Assembly: GCA_015068865.1 (NCBI GenBank)
Contig: SVJT01000004.1
Span: 1 to 34,633 of the forward strand
From: Oscillospiraceae bacterium
GTDB lineage: Bacteria; Bacillota; Clostridia; UBA1381; UBA9506
Reading direction: 5' to 3'
Length of the DNA stretch: 34,633 nucleotides
Shown here in pieces: positions 24,322-33,355 of the stretch; position 1 is the first letter of the stretch, and the number at the start of each line of letters is the position of its first letter. The position numbers and the translations under genes are program-made. Below the pieces are notes generated by a model. It made no database searches, was not told the DNA's origin, and worked only from the letters and a program-made list of their open reading frames with translations.

Positions 24322-24750
24322 CTACGATAACTCTTTCACCGTAATTTTCCGTTCTTCTTCTCCCACCCGTTCCAGCAAAATTTCCATACGGCAGGCAGGC
24401 ATAAGTTCCCCTGCACGTTCCGGCCACTCTATAATCACAATGGCACGACCGTCCACAAATTCCTCAAATCCAATAGCATACAGCTCTTCCGGCTCTTCAA
24501 TTCTGTATAAATCAAAATGATACACCGGACAGTCTTTGCCTTCATATTCATTCACCAACGTGAAGGTGGGGCTGCTGACATGTTCTGTTACCCCTAAAGC
24601 CGAACAAAGTCCTTTGGCAAATATGGTTTTTCCGACTCCCATTTCACCGTCTAAACAGATAATCTGCCCTTTTTGCAGTGCCCGGGCGATGGTTCCTGCC
24701 AATTCCTTTGTTTCTGCTTCGCTGCGGGTTATATAACTGCTTTCTTTCAT
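24322..24750 (-). CDS. tsaE: tRNA threonylcarbamoyladenosine biosynthesis ATPase TsaE
   Basis: This small P-loop ATPase of about 142 residues drives turnover of the TsaB-TsaD complex. The Walker A motif GEMGVGKT is followed by SSPTFTLVNEY, the switch region, and YHFDLYRIEEPEEL, then IIEWPER. The start is uncertain: ATG 24750 is chosen because it fits the family N-terminus, while GTG 24762 is also in frame, directly after the stop of the upstream gene, and neither has a strong ribosome site. It sits between the repeat-rich membrane protein and tsaB. Confidence 0.93.
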   Translation of the reverse strand: MKESSYITRSEAETKELAGTIARALQKGQIICLDGEMGVGKTIFAKGLCSALGVTEHVSSPTFTLVNEYEGKDCPVYHFDLYRIEEPEELYAIGFEEFVDGRAIVIIEWPERAGELMPACRMEILLERVGEEERKITVKELS

Positions 24751-24762
24751 ACTGTCACTCAC

Positions 24763-25251
24763 TTACTGTAATCCCGGCGGCAAAATCTGAACCGGCGGAT
24801 TTGTCGGTGCCGCTGTGGGCGCCGCTGTGGGCGCTGCCGTGGGTGCTGCTGAAGGTGCAGCAGACGGTCTTGCCGAAGGTGCGGCAGATGGTCTGGCCGA
24901 AGATGTGGCAGAGGGTGCCGGCGTTTGTGACGCTCTTGGCGGTACAGTTGTTATCGGTACCGGTGTTGCCGAGGGTCTTGGTGTACCGGGACGATAGTTC
25001 GCCAATTCCTGTTCCAGTTCTTGTATTCTTTTATTCTGTTCAATCACTGTCTTTTCCAATTGTTCATACGTTGGCTTCGGTGTTGGTGATACAACTGCAT
25101 CGCCACCTTGCGGCAAACCCGGATTTTGACCGGATTTCAGCACCATTCCCGTAATCCAGAACGAAAGGAAAAACAGCAAAATCAGCAACGCAATGACACC
25201 GGCCGCTAATAAGAATTTTCTTCCAATAGCAGATTTATATTGTTTTCTCAT
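24763..25251 (-). CDS. Membrane-anchored protein with coiled coil and Ala/Pro/Ser/Thr repeat tail
   Basis: This 162-residue protein of unknown function has a basic N-terminus, one transmembrane helix at about 13-37, a coiled coil (YEQLEKTVIEQNKRIQELEQ, about 59-87) and a low-complexity tail (from about residue 90) built of SARPSAAP and PTAA units. The tail is encoded by near-perfect 12-base tandem repeats, so length variation is likely. The topology places most of the protein outside the cell, where Pro/Ala-rich tails commonly span the wall. It is the first gene behind the promoter at 25309-25337, followed by tsaE. No enzymatic motif is visible. Confidence 0.75.
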   Translation of the reverse strand: MRKQYKSAIGRKFLLAAGVIALLILLFFLSFWITGMVLKSGQNPGLPQGGDAVVSPTPKPTYEQLEKTVIEQNKRIQELEQELANYRPGTPRPSATPVPITTVPPRASQTPAPSATSSARPSAAPSARPSAAPSAAPTAAPTAAPTAAPTNPPVQILPPGLQ

Positions 25252-25308
25252 AACCTTTTCCTCTTTTTCATATTTTTAGGTCATAAACCTCAATATACCT
25301 ATGTTTTC

Positions 25309-25337
25309 ATTGTATCACAAATGCTTCTTAAAGTAAA
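25309..25337 (-). promoter_or_regulatory. Promoter of the membrane protein-tsaE-tsaB-rpiB-deaminase run
   Basis: On the - strand TTTACT (25332-25337) and TACAAT (25309-25314) are 17 bp apart, 57 bp before the first start codon and after the mutY stop. Confidence 0.65.
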
Positions 25338-25354
25338 GAACATTTTACAGGCGA

Positions 25355-26419
25355 TCATTTTTCAGCATCAATGTGTTTTATTACTGCTGTTAAAAACGGT
25401 TTCATTGCCGTAGGTAATGCCAAACGACCAATCAGCTCATTTAAATCGAACCAATAGAATTCCTCCGGCATAGCATCTGCAATAACATAATAACTCTTCA
25501 TATCCCAAATCAAATGGGTAAACACATGGCGACTTTCCACAAATTTTTCTGCTTTTGCATTGATGCCCCAAGCTGTTAACTGTTCCTCTGCGTCGTTTTT
25601 TGTTAAATGTCCCTCCGCAGCAGGAAATTCCCACATTCCTGCCAAAACACCCTTTTCGGGACGTTTCACCAGAGCAACTTTATCTTCGCACCGCAACATA
25701 AACACCGTTCGTTTTTCTAATTTTTTCTCTTTTTTCACTTCACGCACAGGCAACGATTGTTCCCTGCCTGCCTTGCGCGCCACACACAGTTCTGCCAAAG
25801 GACAAAATTCGCATTTCGGCACACCGGGCACACAAATTAATGCCCCCAGTTCCATTAGTCCCTGGGTTAAGTCGCTGACATTTTCAGCCTCCGGATAGAC
25901 TGTTTCCAAATCTGCCTTTACCCGGCGCTTTGTCTGAGGCAGCATAATATCGGTATCATCATTGCAGAGTCTCGCCGCCACCCGAAGGACATTGCCGTCC
26001 ACCGCCGGTGTCGGTAACCCAAAGGCAATAGAGCCGATAGCGCCTGCCGTATAATCCCCTATGCCGGGCAATTTTTCAAGAAGTTTTGCATCTGCAGGAA
26101 ACCTGCCGCCATACTGCTCTACCACCGTCATAGCCGCCTTTTGCATATTTTTCACGCGGCTGTAATACCCAAGCCCTTCCCACAGCTTCATCAGTTGTTC
26201 CAAAGGAGCCTGCGCCAATGCTTCTACCGTGGGCAGAGCCTCTAAAAACCGGTGATAATACGGTATCGCCGCTTCTACCCTGGTTTGCTGCAGCATAATT
26301 TCCGATACCCAGATACGATAGGGGTCTTTGTTTTCCCGCCAGGGCAAAATCCGTTGATTTTTTCTGTACCACGAACAAAGCGGCGAAATAATCGCCGCTA
26401 AAATATCTTTATGTTCCAT
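25355..26419 (-). CDS. mutY: A/G-specific adenine glycosylase
   Basis: This 354-residue base-excision repair enzyme removes A mispaired with 8-oxoguanine. The glycosylase core has the catalytic Glu40 in SEIMLQQTRV, the helix-hairpin-helix LEKLPGIGDYTAGAI (114-128) and Asp141 in AVDGNVLRV. The iron-sulfur cluster ligands are Cys196, Cys203, Cys206 and Cys212, spaced C-X6-C-X2-C-X5-C. A C-terminal NUDIX-like 8-oxoG recognition domain runs from about 235 (LVKRPEKGVLAGMWEFP). Length is normal. It is the last gene of the purine run, 9 bp after the amidohydrolase. Confidence 0.96.
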   Translation of the reverse strand: MEHKDILAAIISPLCSWYRKNQRILPWRENKDPYRIWVSEIMLQQTRVEAAIPYYHRFLEALPTVEALAQAPLEQLMKLWEGLGYYSRVKNMQKAAMTVVEQYGGRFPADAKLLEKLPGIGDYTAGAIGSIAFGLPTPAVDGNVLRVAARLCNDDTDIMLPQTKRRVKADLETVYPEAENVSDLTQGLMELGALICVPGVPKCEFCPLAELCVARKAGREQSLPVREVKKEKKLEKRTVFMLRCEDKVALVKRPEKGVLAGMWEFPAAEGHLTKNDAEEQLTAWGINAKAEKFVESRHVFTHLIWDMKSYYVIADAMPEEFYWFDLNELIGRLALPTAMKPFLTAVIKHIDAEK

Positions 26420-26428
26420 ACTGCGCTC

Positions 26429-27220
26429 CTATTCCGAAAGACCGAGCAATCGGTAAGCATTTTTCCATAAAATTTGTTCTTTTTCTTCCTCTGTCAGCTC
26501 AAGCTTGTCAAAAACTGCCAGCTCAGGCACGTGGAGCGATAAAGGATAATCCGTGCCAAACAGCACCCTGTCAACACCGTGAGCATAAACCAGCTCCGTT
26601 GCTTCTTCCGGCTCCATAAAGCGAATTGAGCTGGAGGTATCCACATATACGTTCTCTCTGCCGATGATATATTCCCTGGCTGCCTCCCATTCGCTGAAGC
26701 CACCCATATGAGCCGCGATTGTAACCAGCTTCGGGAACTTATCCAACACCCGTGCCAATCGTCGGGGCGTGGCACCGTCGCTGTTTTTGTCCCCTACGTG
26801 AATCAGCATAGGATACTTGCCCTCTAAGGCTTCATAGATAGGAAACATAGATTCATCATCAATGTTAAACCCCTGAAAAATAGGATGAAATTTAATGCCG
26901 TGCAAGCCTAAAGCCGGAAATTTATCCAATTCACTTTTCCAATCGGCATAATCGGGATGCAAGGTACCGAACCCGATTATATTATCTCCTATCAAACCAG
27001 AAACATACTGATTAATCACCGGCACCTGCTCCGGCTTTGTGGCTGTTGCGTGAATGACCAGCTTATCAATTTTGTTCTCCTGCATGCTCTCTAACAAATA
27101 TCGGAACATACCGTTGCCGGCTAAGGGAATATCATAATATTCTGTTAAATTTTTCGCCGCTTTTTCCGCTATTTTATCATGAAAAGCATGGGCGTGAAAA
27201 TCCACTATTTTTCTATACAA
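26429..27220 (-). CDS. Amidohydrolase-2 family metal-dependent hydrolase
   Basis: This 263-residue TIM-barrel protein belongs to the amidohydrolase-2 group. Metal-site segments are DFHAHAF near the start, IKFHP, LIHVGD, IAAHMGG and FGTDYPL. The group covers decarboxylases and hydrolases of small acids, and the substrate cannot be told. It lies 17 bp after purD and 9 bp before mutY, so it is transcribed with purine genes, but no direct purine role is visible. The start appears to be a TTG at 27218-27220 with GAAGG nine bases upstream. Confidence 0.82.
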   Translation of the reverse strand: MYRKIVDFHAHAFHDKIAEKAAKNLTEYYDIPLAGNGMFRYLLESMQENKIDKLVIHATATKPEQVPVINQYVSGLIGDNIIGFGTLHPDYADWKSELDKFPALGLHGIKFHPIFQGFNIDDESMFPIYEALEGKYPMLIHVGDKNSDGATPRRLARVLDKFPKLVTIAAHMGGFSEWEAAREYIIGRENVYVDTSSSIRFMEPEEATELVYAHGVDRVLFGTDYPLSLHVPELAVFDKLELTEEEKEQILWKNAYRLLGLSE

Positions 27221-27237
27221 TGTTTTGTGCCTTCTTC

Positions 27238-28509
27238 CTATATGCTTTCCTTTTTTCTGCCAATGTCAGTACGGTAATGCACATTGTCAAAATGGATTTT
27301 CTTCACGCCTTCATAGGCCTTTAAAATAGCCGCTTCCAAATCATCGCCAACAGCCGTAACGCCCAAAACGCGACCGCCATTGGTTAAGAAGGTTTCACCG
27401 TCAAGCTTGGTGCCGGCGTGGAATACGGTAATCGCCTCATCGGCTTCAGCTTCTTCCAATCCGCTGATAGGCAGACCTTTTTTATATTCCTTGGGATAAC
27501 CGCCGGATGCCATAACAACGCAAACTGCCGCGTTATCTGCCCATTCAACAGTCATATCCCCTAAACGTTCTTCTGCAACAGCTAAAAAGATTTCCAACAA
27601 ATCCGTCTTTAAACGGGGCAGAACAACCTGGGTTTCCGGATCGCCGAAACGAGCGTTATATTCAATGACCTTCACGCCGTTTTTAGTCATAATCAAGCCA
27701 AAATACAGAACGCCTTTAAAGGTGCGACCTTCCTGATTCATTGCCTTCATAGTCGGCATAAAAATGTTTTCCATACACTCGTTGTGAATGGCTTCTGTAT
27801 ATAACCGGCTGGGTGAAAATGTGCCCATACCGCCAGTATTTAAGCCTTCATCGTTATCATAGGCGCGCTTGTGATCCTGTGCACTCACCATAGGATACAG
27901 GGTTTTACCATCAGTAAAGGCAAGAACCGAAACTTCCTGACCGGTTAAAAATTCTTCAATGACAACACGGCTGCCGGCATCGCCGAACACCTTGTCGCAC
28001 ATAATATCTTCAACAGCCGCCTTTGCTTCTTCAAAATTTGCCGCAATGATAACACCCTTACCCAACGCCAGACCTTCAGCCTTAACAACGGTTGGATAAG
28101 AAACACCCTCTAAATAGCTGATGGCTTTTGCACTGTCATCAAACACTTCATAAGCCGCTGTGGGAATGCCGTATTTTTTCATTAAGTCTTTAGAAAAAAC
28201 CTTGCTGCCCTCAATAATTGCCGCATTCTGACGGGGACCAAAGGCCTTCAAGCCTTCTTCCTCCAGGCGATCTACCATACCCAGCATCAAGGGGTCATCC
28301 GGTGCAACCACAGTTAAATCAATCTGGTTTTCCTTGGCAAACTTTACAACACCCTCAACATCCGTGGCTTTAATATCCACACATTTAGCAAGTTTTGCAA
28401 TGCCACCATTACCCGGCGCTGCAAAAAGCTCCGGCTTCATAGGACTCTGTGCCAGTTTCCATAAAATTGTATGTTCACGGCCACCGCCGCCAACTACCAA
28501 TACTTTCAT
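27238..28509 (-). CDS. purD: Phosphoribosylamine-glycine ligase (GARS)
   Basis: This 423-residue ATP-grasp enzyme makes GAR from phosphoribosylamine, glycine and ATP, step 2 of purine synthesis. MKVLVVGGGGREHTILW opens it, APGNGGIA follows, and the ATP-grasp core shows VVKAEGLALGKGVIIA, VIEEFLTGQEVSVLAFTDG, DHKRAYDNDEGLNTGGMG and YNARFGDPETQVVLPRL. Length is standard. It is separated from purH by 76 bp containing a terminator-like hairpin, the only large gap in the pur run. Confidence 0.97.
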   Translation of the reverse strand: MKVLVVGGGGREHTILWKLAQSPMKPELFAAPGNGGIAKLAKCVDIKATDVEGVVKFAKENQIDLTVVAPDDPLMLGMVDRLEEEGLKAFGPRQNAAIIEGSKVFSKDLMKKYGIPTAAYEVFDDSAKAISYLEGVSYPTVVKAEGLALGKGVIIAANFEEAKAAVEDIMCDKVFGDAGSRVVIEEFLTGQEVSVLAFTDGKTLYPMVSAQDHKRAYDNDEGLNTGGMGTFSPSRLYTEAIHNECMENIFMPTMKAMNQEGRTFKGVLYFGLIMTKNGVKVIEYNARFGDPETQVVLPRLKTDLLEIFLAVAEERLGDMTVEWADNAAVCVVMASGGYPKEYKKGLPISGLEEAEADEAITVFHAGTKLDGETFLTNGGRVLGVTAVGDDLEAAILKAYEGVKKIHFDNVHYRTDIGRKKESI

Positions 28510-28535
28510 TGTCAGTATCTCCTTTTTAAAGTGAA

Positions 28536-28571
28536 ATAATTGCCGCCGCGGAAAATCACGCAGGCGGCAAT
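28536..28571 (-). terminator. Terminator-like hairpin between purH and purD
   Basis: A 9-bp stem (28539-28547 with 28563-28571) continues as GCG/CGC past one bulged base. On the - strand it is followed by a weakly T-rich tract (TATTTCACTTT). It probably attenuates rather than ends transcription, lowering expression of purD and the genes after it. Confidence 0.5.
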
Positions 28572-28585
28572 ATCATTCTCATATT

Positions 28586-30130
28586 TTAGTGTTTAAAATG
28601 ACGCTGACCAACAAACACCATTGCAATGCCGTATTTATCACAAGCATCAATGGATTCCTGGTCTTTCTTGGAGCCACCGGGCTGAATAATTGCTTTGATA
28701 CCGGCTTTTGCAGCCGTTTCAACCGTATCTGGGAAGGGGAAGAAAGCATCAGAAGCTAAGCTTGCGCCCTGTGCACGTTCACCGGCATAATCCAAAGCAA
28801 TTCTTGCCGCCATAACGCGGTTTGTCTGACCGGGTCCAACACCTAAGGACATATTGTCCTTTGCAACTGCAATAGCGTTAGATTTTGCGTGTTTAACAAC
28901 CTTCCAGGCAAACTTTAAGTCCTGAATCTGCTCGGCTGTAGGCTGTGTTTTGGTTACAACCTGCCAGTTTTCTTCGTCATAAAGTTCAGCGTCGCGCTGC
29001 TGAACCAACAAGCCGCCCATAACCTTTTTCATATCAAAATCGTTTACATCTGCTTTTTTAGCAATACTGGGCAGTTCCAGAAGACGAATGTTCTGCTTCT
29101 GAGTTAAAATTTCCATTGCTTCTTTAGAGAAAGAAGGAGCAACGATGATTTCTAAGAAAATTTTGCTCATAGCCTCAGCGGTGGGACCGTCAATCTCTCT
29201 GTTGGCCGCAATAATGCCACCAAAGATGGAAACCGGATCGCCTTCATAAGCACGGGTATAAGCTTCAAAAATATCCTTACCGGTACCAACACCGCAGGGA
29301 TTAGCGTGCTTGCAGGCAACAACGGTAGGCTCGGTAAATTCTTTTACCAGATCCAGTGCGCCGTTGGTATCATTAATGTTATTATAAGAAAGTTCTTTAC
29401 CATGAAGCTGTTTTACAGCAGAGAGTGTGCCGGCGCAAGGGCCAACTTCCTTATAGAACACAGCCTGCTGATGGGGATTTTCACCATAGCGCATATCCTG
29501 CACCTTTTCAAAGGTGAGTGACAGGTTCTTGGGGAACAGTTCCTTGCCGATGGTCTTTCTTAAGTATGTAGAAATCAAAGTATCATAAGCTGCTGTATGC
29601 TCAAATACTTTATAAGCCAAATAGAATTTAGTGTCACGACTTACAGAACCGTTCTGCTTATATTCAGAAAGAACGGTTTCATAGTCTGCCGGGTCAACCA
29701 CAACAGCCACGTCCTGATAGTTTTTAGCAGCTGCACGAATCATAGTCGGGCCACCAATATCAATGTTTTCAATGGCATCCTCTAAGGTTACATTTTCTTT
29801 CTGAATGGTTTCTTTAAAGGGGTACAGGTTAATGGCAACCACATCAATGGTGTCAACCCCTAATTCAGAAAGCTGTTCCATATGTTCAGGATTGGAACGC
29901 ATAGCTAAAATACCGGCATGAATTTTCGGATGCAGGGTCTTCACACGACCGTCTAAACATTCGGGAAAACCGGTAATTTCAGAAACACCGGTTACAGGCA
30001 GACCTGCTTCCGTCAAGGCTCTTTTGGTACCACCTGTGGATACAATTTCAAATCCTAAATCAATTAAACCTTTTGCAAATTCAACGATTCCGCTTTTATC
30101 GGATACGCTCAGTAATGCTCTTTTTGCCAT
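28586..30130 (-). CDS. purH: Bifunctional AICAR formyltransferase / IMP cyclohydrolase
   Basis: This 514-residue enzyme carries out the last two steps of IMP synthesis. The N-terminal cyclohydrolase (MGS-like, about 1-195) includes [26 protein letters not shown] and [15 protein letters not shown]. The C-terminal formyltransferase includes [14 protein letters not shown] and the catalytic KHANPCGVG, with a late [14 protein letters not shown] and [10 protein letters not shown]. Length is normal. The gene starts 24 bp after purN. Confidence 0.97.
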   Translation of the reverse strand: MAKRALLSVSDKSGIVEFAKGLIDLGFEIVSTGGTKRALTEAGLPVTGVSEITGFPECLDGRVKTLHPKIHAGILAMRSNPEHMEQLSELGVDTIDVVAINLYPFKETIQKENVTLEDAIENIDIGGPTMIRAAAKNYQDVAVVVDPADYETVLSEYKQNGSVSRDTKFYLAYKVFEHTAAYDTLISTYLRKTIGKELFPKNLSLTFEKVQDMRYGENPHQQAVFYKEVGPCAGTLSAVKQLHGKELSYNNINDTNGALDLVKEFTEPTVVACKHANPCGVGTGKDIFEAYTRAYEGDPVSIFGGIIAANREIDGPTAEAMSKIFLEIIVAPSFSKEAMEILTQKQNIRLLELPSIAKKADVNDFDMKKVMGGLLVQQRDAELYDEENWQVVTKTQPTAEQIQDLKFAWKVVKHAKSNAIAVAKDNMSLGVGPGQTNRVMAARIALDYAGERAQGASLASDAFFPFPDTVETAAKAGIKAIIQPGGSKKDQESIDACDKYGIAMVFVGQRHFKH

Positions 30131-30154
30131 TTCAATCTACCCCTTTATTTATTT

Positions 30155-30790
30155 TTATTCAGTAATTAAAACTCGTCGTCCGTCCCGTTTCAGCTTGCCG
30201 GCACATAACAGTTCCACCGCCTGTGGGAGCAGAATATGCTCTGCCTCTTTCATCACAAGCTGCTGCAAATCTTCTGCCGAAATGCCCTCGGGAATGGGCA
30301 CAGCCTTTTGCAGAATAATGGCACCGCCATCGGTGATTTCATTCACAAAATGAACCGTTGCGCCGGTGACCTTAACGCCATATTCCAAGGCACGCTCGTG
30401 CACATGCAAGCCGTAAAACCCATCACCGCAAAATGAAGGAATTAAAGCCGGATGCACATTCACAATTTTATCGGGAAAACTCTTAATAAAGTTTTCGCTT
30501 AAAACCAGCATAAAGCCTGCCAGCACCAATACATCAATCTTTCGTGCAGAAAGTTCGGAAAGCAAAGCTTTTTCAAAGCTCTCTTTATCTGCAAATGCTT
30601 TTCGTTCCACACAAATGCCTTCTATACCGGCCTTTGCCGCCCGTTCTAAGGCGAACACGCCGGGTTTGCTGGCAATCACAACTGCAATTTCACCGCTTGT
30701 GAGTTTTCCGGCTTTCTCAGCATCAATCAGCGCCTGCAGATTGGTGCCACCTCCGGAAACCAACACAGCGATTCTTTTTTTCTCACTCAT
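30155..30790 (-). CDS. purN: Phosphoribosylglycinamide formyltransferase
   Basis: This 211-residue enzyme uses 10-formyl-THF to make FGAR, step 3 of purine synthesis. IAVLVSGGGTNLQALIDA binds the phosphate, VNVHPALIPSF holds the catalytic Asn and His, and VHFVNEITDGGAIILQKAV includes the catalytic Asp. The genes on both sides are purM (11 bp upstream) and purH. Confidence 0.96.
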   Translation of the reverse strand: MSEKKRIAVLVSGGGTNLQALIDAEKAGKLTSGEIAVVIASKPGVFALERAAKAGIEGICVERKAFADKESFEKALLSELSARKIDVLVLAGFMLVLSENFIKSFPDKIVNVHPALIPSFCGDGFYGLHVHERALEYGVKVTGATVHFVNEITDGGAIILQKAVPIPEGISAEDLQQLVMKEAEHILLPQAVELLCAGKLKRDGRRVLITE

Positions 30791-30801
30791 ATGTATGCCC
30801 C

Positions 30802-31836
30802 TTACACCAGTTCAACTTCGCCGGCACCTTCTGCCACTTCACCAATCACCCAGGCTTTTTCGCCTAAGGATGCAAGATGGCTTACAATAGCATCGGCTTC
30901 TGATTGATCCACAGCCATAATGAGACCAATACCCATATTAAAGGTGTTATAAAGGTCACGCTCTGAAAGACCTGCTCTTTCTTCCATCAGGCGGAAAATC
31001 GCCGGTGTTTCAAAGCTGTCTTTAACAACTTTCGCGTGCATGCCATCCGGCAGCATACGGGGAATATTTTCATAAAAACCACCGCCTGTAATGTGAGAAA
31101 CAGCGTGTACATCAAACTTCTCCATAACAGAAAGCAAGGGTTTTACATAAATTTTGGTGGGTGTTAAAAGAGCTTCACCCAATGTGCACCCCAAACCGGC
31201 AGGGGTTTCCATTAAACGTTCTTTGGCACCCTCACCGTCTAAATTAAACACCTTGCGAACCAAAGAATAACCGTTACTGTGAATACCGGAGGATGCAATA
31301 CCAACCAGCACATCACCCACTTTAGTTTTGGAACCGTCGATGATTTTATCTTTATCAATCACGCCCACGCAAAAACCAGCTAAATCATATTCTTCCGGAT
31401 CATAAAAGCCGGGCATTTCAGCGGTTTCACCACCGATTAAAGCGGCACCTGCCAAAACGCAACCATCGGCTACACCTTTCACGATTTCCGCAATGCGGGT
31501 GGGCACATTTTTACCAACTGCCAGATAGTCTAAAAAGAACAAGGGCTTAGCACCAGAGCAGGCAATGTCGTTAGCACACATTGCCACGCAGTCCTGGCCA
31601 ATGGTATCGTGCTTGTCCATTAAAAAGGCAAGGCGCAGCTTGGTGCCAACGCCATCGGTACCAGAAACCAAAACCGGATTTTTATAGCCTTCGCCTAATT
31701 CAAACAAACCGCCAAAACCGCCAATACCACTTAAAACACCGGGAATTACGGTTTTGTTTACGTGTTCTTTCATCAGCTTAACAGCCTCGTAACCGGCCTC
31801 AACATCAACGCCGGCAGCTTTATACGCTGTACTCAT
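30802..31836 (-). CDS. purM: Phosphoribosylformylglycinamidine cyclo-ligase
   Basis: This 344-residue AIR synthetase catalyses step 5, ATP-dependent ring closure of FGAM. Signature segments are [69 protein letters not shown] and [16 protein letters not shown]. Length is standard. It lies 19 bp after purF and 11 bp before purN. Confidence 0.97.
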   Translation of the reverse strand: MSTAYKAAGVDVEAGYEAVKLMKEHVNKTVIPGVLSGIGGFGGLFELGEGYKNPVLVSGTDGVGTKLRLAFLMDKHDTIGQDCVAMCANDIACSGAKPLFFLDYLAVGKNVPTRIAEIVKGVADGCVLAGAALIGGETAEMPGFYDPEEYDLAGFCVGVIDKDKIIDGSKTKVGDVLVGIASSGIHSNGYSLVRKVFNLDGEGAKERLMETPAGLGCTLGEALLTPTKIYVKPLLSVMEKFDVHAVSHITGGGFYENIPRMLPDGMHAKVVKDSFETPAIFRLMEERAGLSERDLYNTFNMGIGLIMAVDQSEADAIVSHLASLGEKAWVIGEVAEGAGEVELV

Positions 31837-31855
31837 ATCATAAACCTCCCTGTTT

Positions 31856-33280
31856 TTACTTCAATTCATCTTTAATAGGCGGCACATCCATAGGGTATTC
31901 ACCATTAAAACAAGCCTGACAGTAATCGCAGTTTAATGCTTTGGTTGCATTTTTCAAACCGTCAATGCTTAAATATCCCAAACTGTCTGCACCAATTTTT
32001 TGCCGGATTTCTTCCACGCTATATTTCACAGCCATCAAGCAGTCCCGCGAAGGAATATCTGTTCCAAAGAAGCAGGGCCATAAAAACGGCGGGGAACTGA
32101 CGCGCATATGCACCTCTTTCGCGCCGGCTTCCTTTAAAGCACGAATAATGTTGGCACAAGTGGTGCCGCGGACAATGGAGTCATCCACCATCACCACGCG
32201 TTTTCCTTCCACACTGCTCTTTAACACATTCAATTTAATATTCACAGCCGCTTCACGCTGCGCCTGTGTGGGCAGAATGAAGGTACGGCCAATATATTTA
32301 TTTTTTATAAATCCTTTACCGTAAGGCAGTCCTGATTCTTCGGCATAACCGATGGCTGCACACAGACCGGAATCCGGCACACCAAACACAAGGTCAGCCT
32401 CTACAGGATGTTCTTTTGCAAGCTCGTGACCCATGGCTTTTCTCACTTCATATACACTGGCACCCTGCACCACACTGTCCGGACGGGCTGTATAAACATA
32501 TTCAAATACGCAGATTTTAGCTTTTTCCAACGCATCCTCATGGCGAATGGAATGAAGTCCGTCTTTATCAATCCACACCACTTCACCGGGCTCAACATCA
32601 CGGATAAATTCTGCGCCAATGTTATCAAATACACAGGTTTCAGAAGATAAAACATAAGAATTATCAATTTTACCAATGGAAAGAGGACGCAGACCGTGAG
32701 GGTCTCTGGCTCCCAACAGTTTGCGGGGACTCATCATAACCAGAGAATAGCCACCCTTGGTATAATCCATTGTATTAAGAACCGCTTTTTCAATGGAATG
32801 GGTTTTAATCCGTTCCTTTGCAATGCGGTACATAATGGCTTCACCATCAATTTGGGTATGGAAAATGGCGCCTTCTTTCATGAACTCTTCGCGCAAATCA
32901 TCAGCATTAAACACATTGCCATTATAAGCCAAAGCTAACGTTCCTTTCACATAATTGTAAGAAAGGGGCTGTGCGTTGGCACGGGAGTTACCACCCTTAG
33001 CAGAAGCACGAACATGCCCCACCGCTATGGTACCGGGCAGATTGTTTAAAATCCGTTCACTAAAAATTTCAGGCACCAGTCCCAAATCTTTATAAGTATG
33101 AAAAACGCCGTCATCATTGACCACAATACCGGCACTCTGCTGACCTCTGTGTTGCAGACCATACAAGGCATAATAAGTAAGATGTGCCACATCAAAGCCA
33201 TCGTTATCGTAAATACCGAAAATACCACATTCTTCTTTTGCTTTATCATTTTCCAGCACAACAGATTCATGTAATTTCAT
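31856..33280 (-). CDS. purF: Amidophosphoribosyltransferase
   Basis: This 474-residue enzyme commits PRPP and glutamine to purine synthesis. Cys18 in EECGIFG should be the N-terminal nucleophile after removal of a 17-residue propeptide. The glutaminase domain continues to about 245; the PRPP loop is [13 protein letters not shown] (362-374). Cys at 257, 403, 451 and 454 are placed for the [4Fe-4S] cluster of the Bacillus-type enzyme. In the glutamine loop the usual R-Y-S/A-T reads RASAKGG (91-97), an unusual change. The start is ATG 33280 with AGGAG eight bases upstream; the open frame reaches 33349 without support. It lies 75 bp after kdgK. Confidence 0.95.
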   Translation of the reverse strand: MKLHESVVLENDKAKEECGIFGIYDNDGFDVAHLTYYALYGLQHRGQQSAGIVVNDDGVFHTYKDLGLVPEIFSERILNNLPGTIAVGHVRASAKGGNSRANAQPLSYNYVKGTLALAYNGNVFNADDLREEFMKEGAIFHTQIDGEAIMYRIAKERIKTHSIEKAVLNTMDYTKGGYSLVMMSPRKLLGARDPHGLRPLSIGKIDNSYVLSSETCVFDNIGAEFIRDVEPGEVVWIDKDGLHSIRHEDALEKAKICVFEYVYTARPDSVVQGASVYEVRKAMGHELAKEHPVEADLVFGVPDSGLCAAIGYAEESGLPYGKGFIKNKYIGRTFILPTQAQREAAVNIKLNVLKSSVEGKRVVMVDDSIVRGTTCANIIRALKEAGAKEVHMRVSSPPFLWPCFFGTDIPSRDCLMAVKYSVEEIRQKIGADSLGYLSIDGLKNATKALNCDYCQACFNGEYPMDVPPIKDELK

Positions 33281-33319
33281 AAACTTTGCTCCTAAAACAA
33301 GATTTTGTGCGAAAGCGCG

Positions 33320-33346
33320 ACGCGACTGACTACTCGTCAGCCGCGC
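33320..33346 (-). other. Stem-loop between kdgK and purF
   Basis: An 11-bp stem (33320-33330 with 33336-33346, two G-U pairs on the - strand) closes a 5-nt loop. No T-run follows, so it is unlikely to be a strong terminator. No guanine riboswitch or PurR box was recognised in this 75-bp gap. Confidence 0.5.
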
Positions 33347-33355
33347 CATCTATTA

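Noticed and set aside
24815-24997. A Gly/Ala repeat frame on the + strand
   Set aside because: It is only the complementary reading of the tandem repeats in the membrane-protein tail.
33281-33355. Purine riboswitch upstream of purF
   Set aside because: The 75-bp gap is too short for an aptamer plus expression platform, and its only strong structure is one simple stem-loop.
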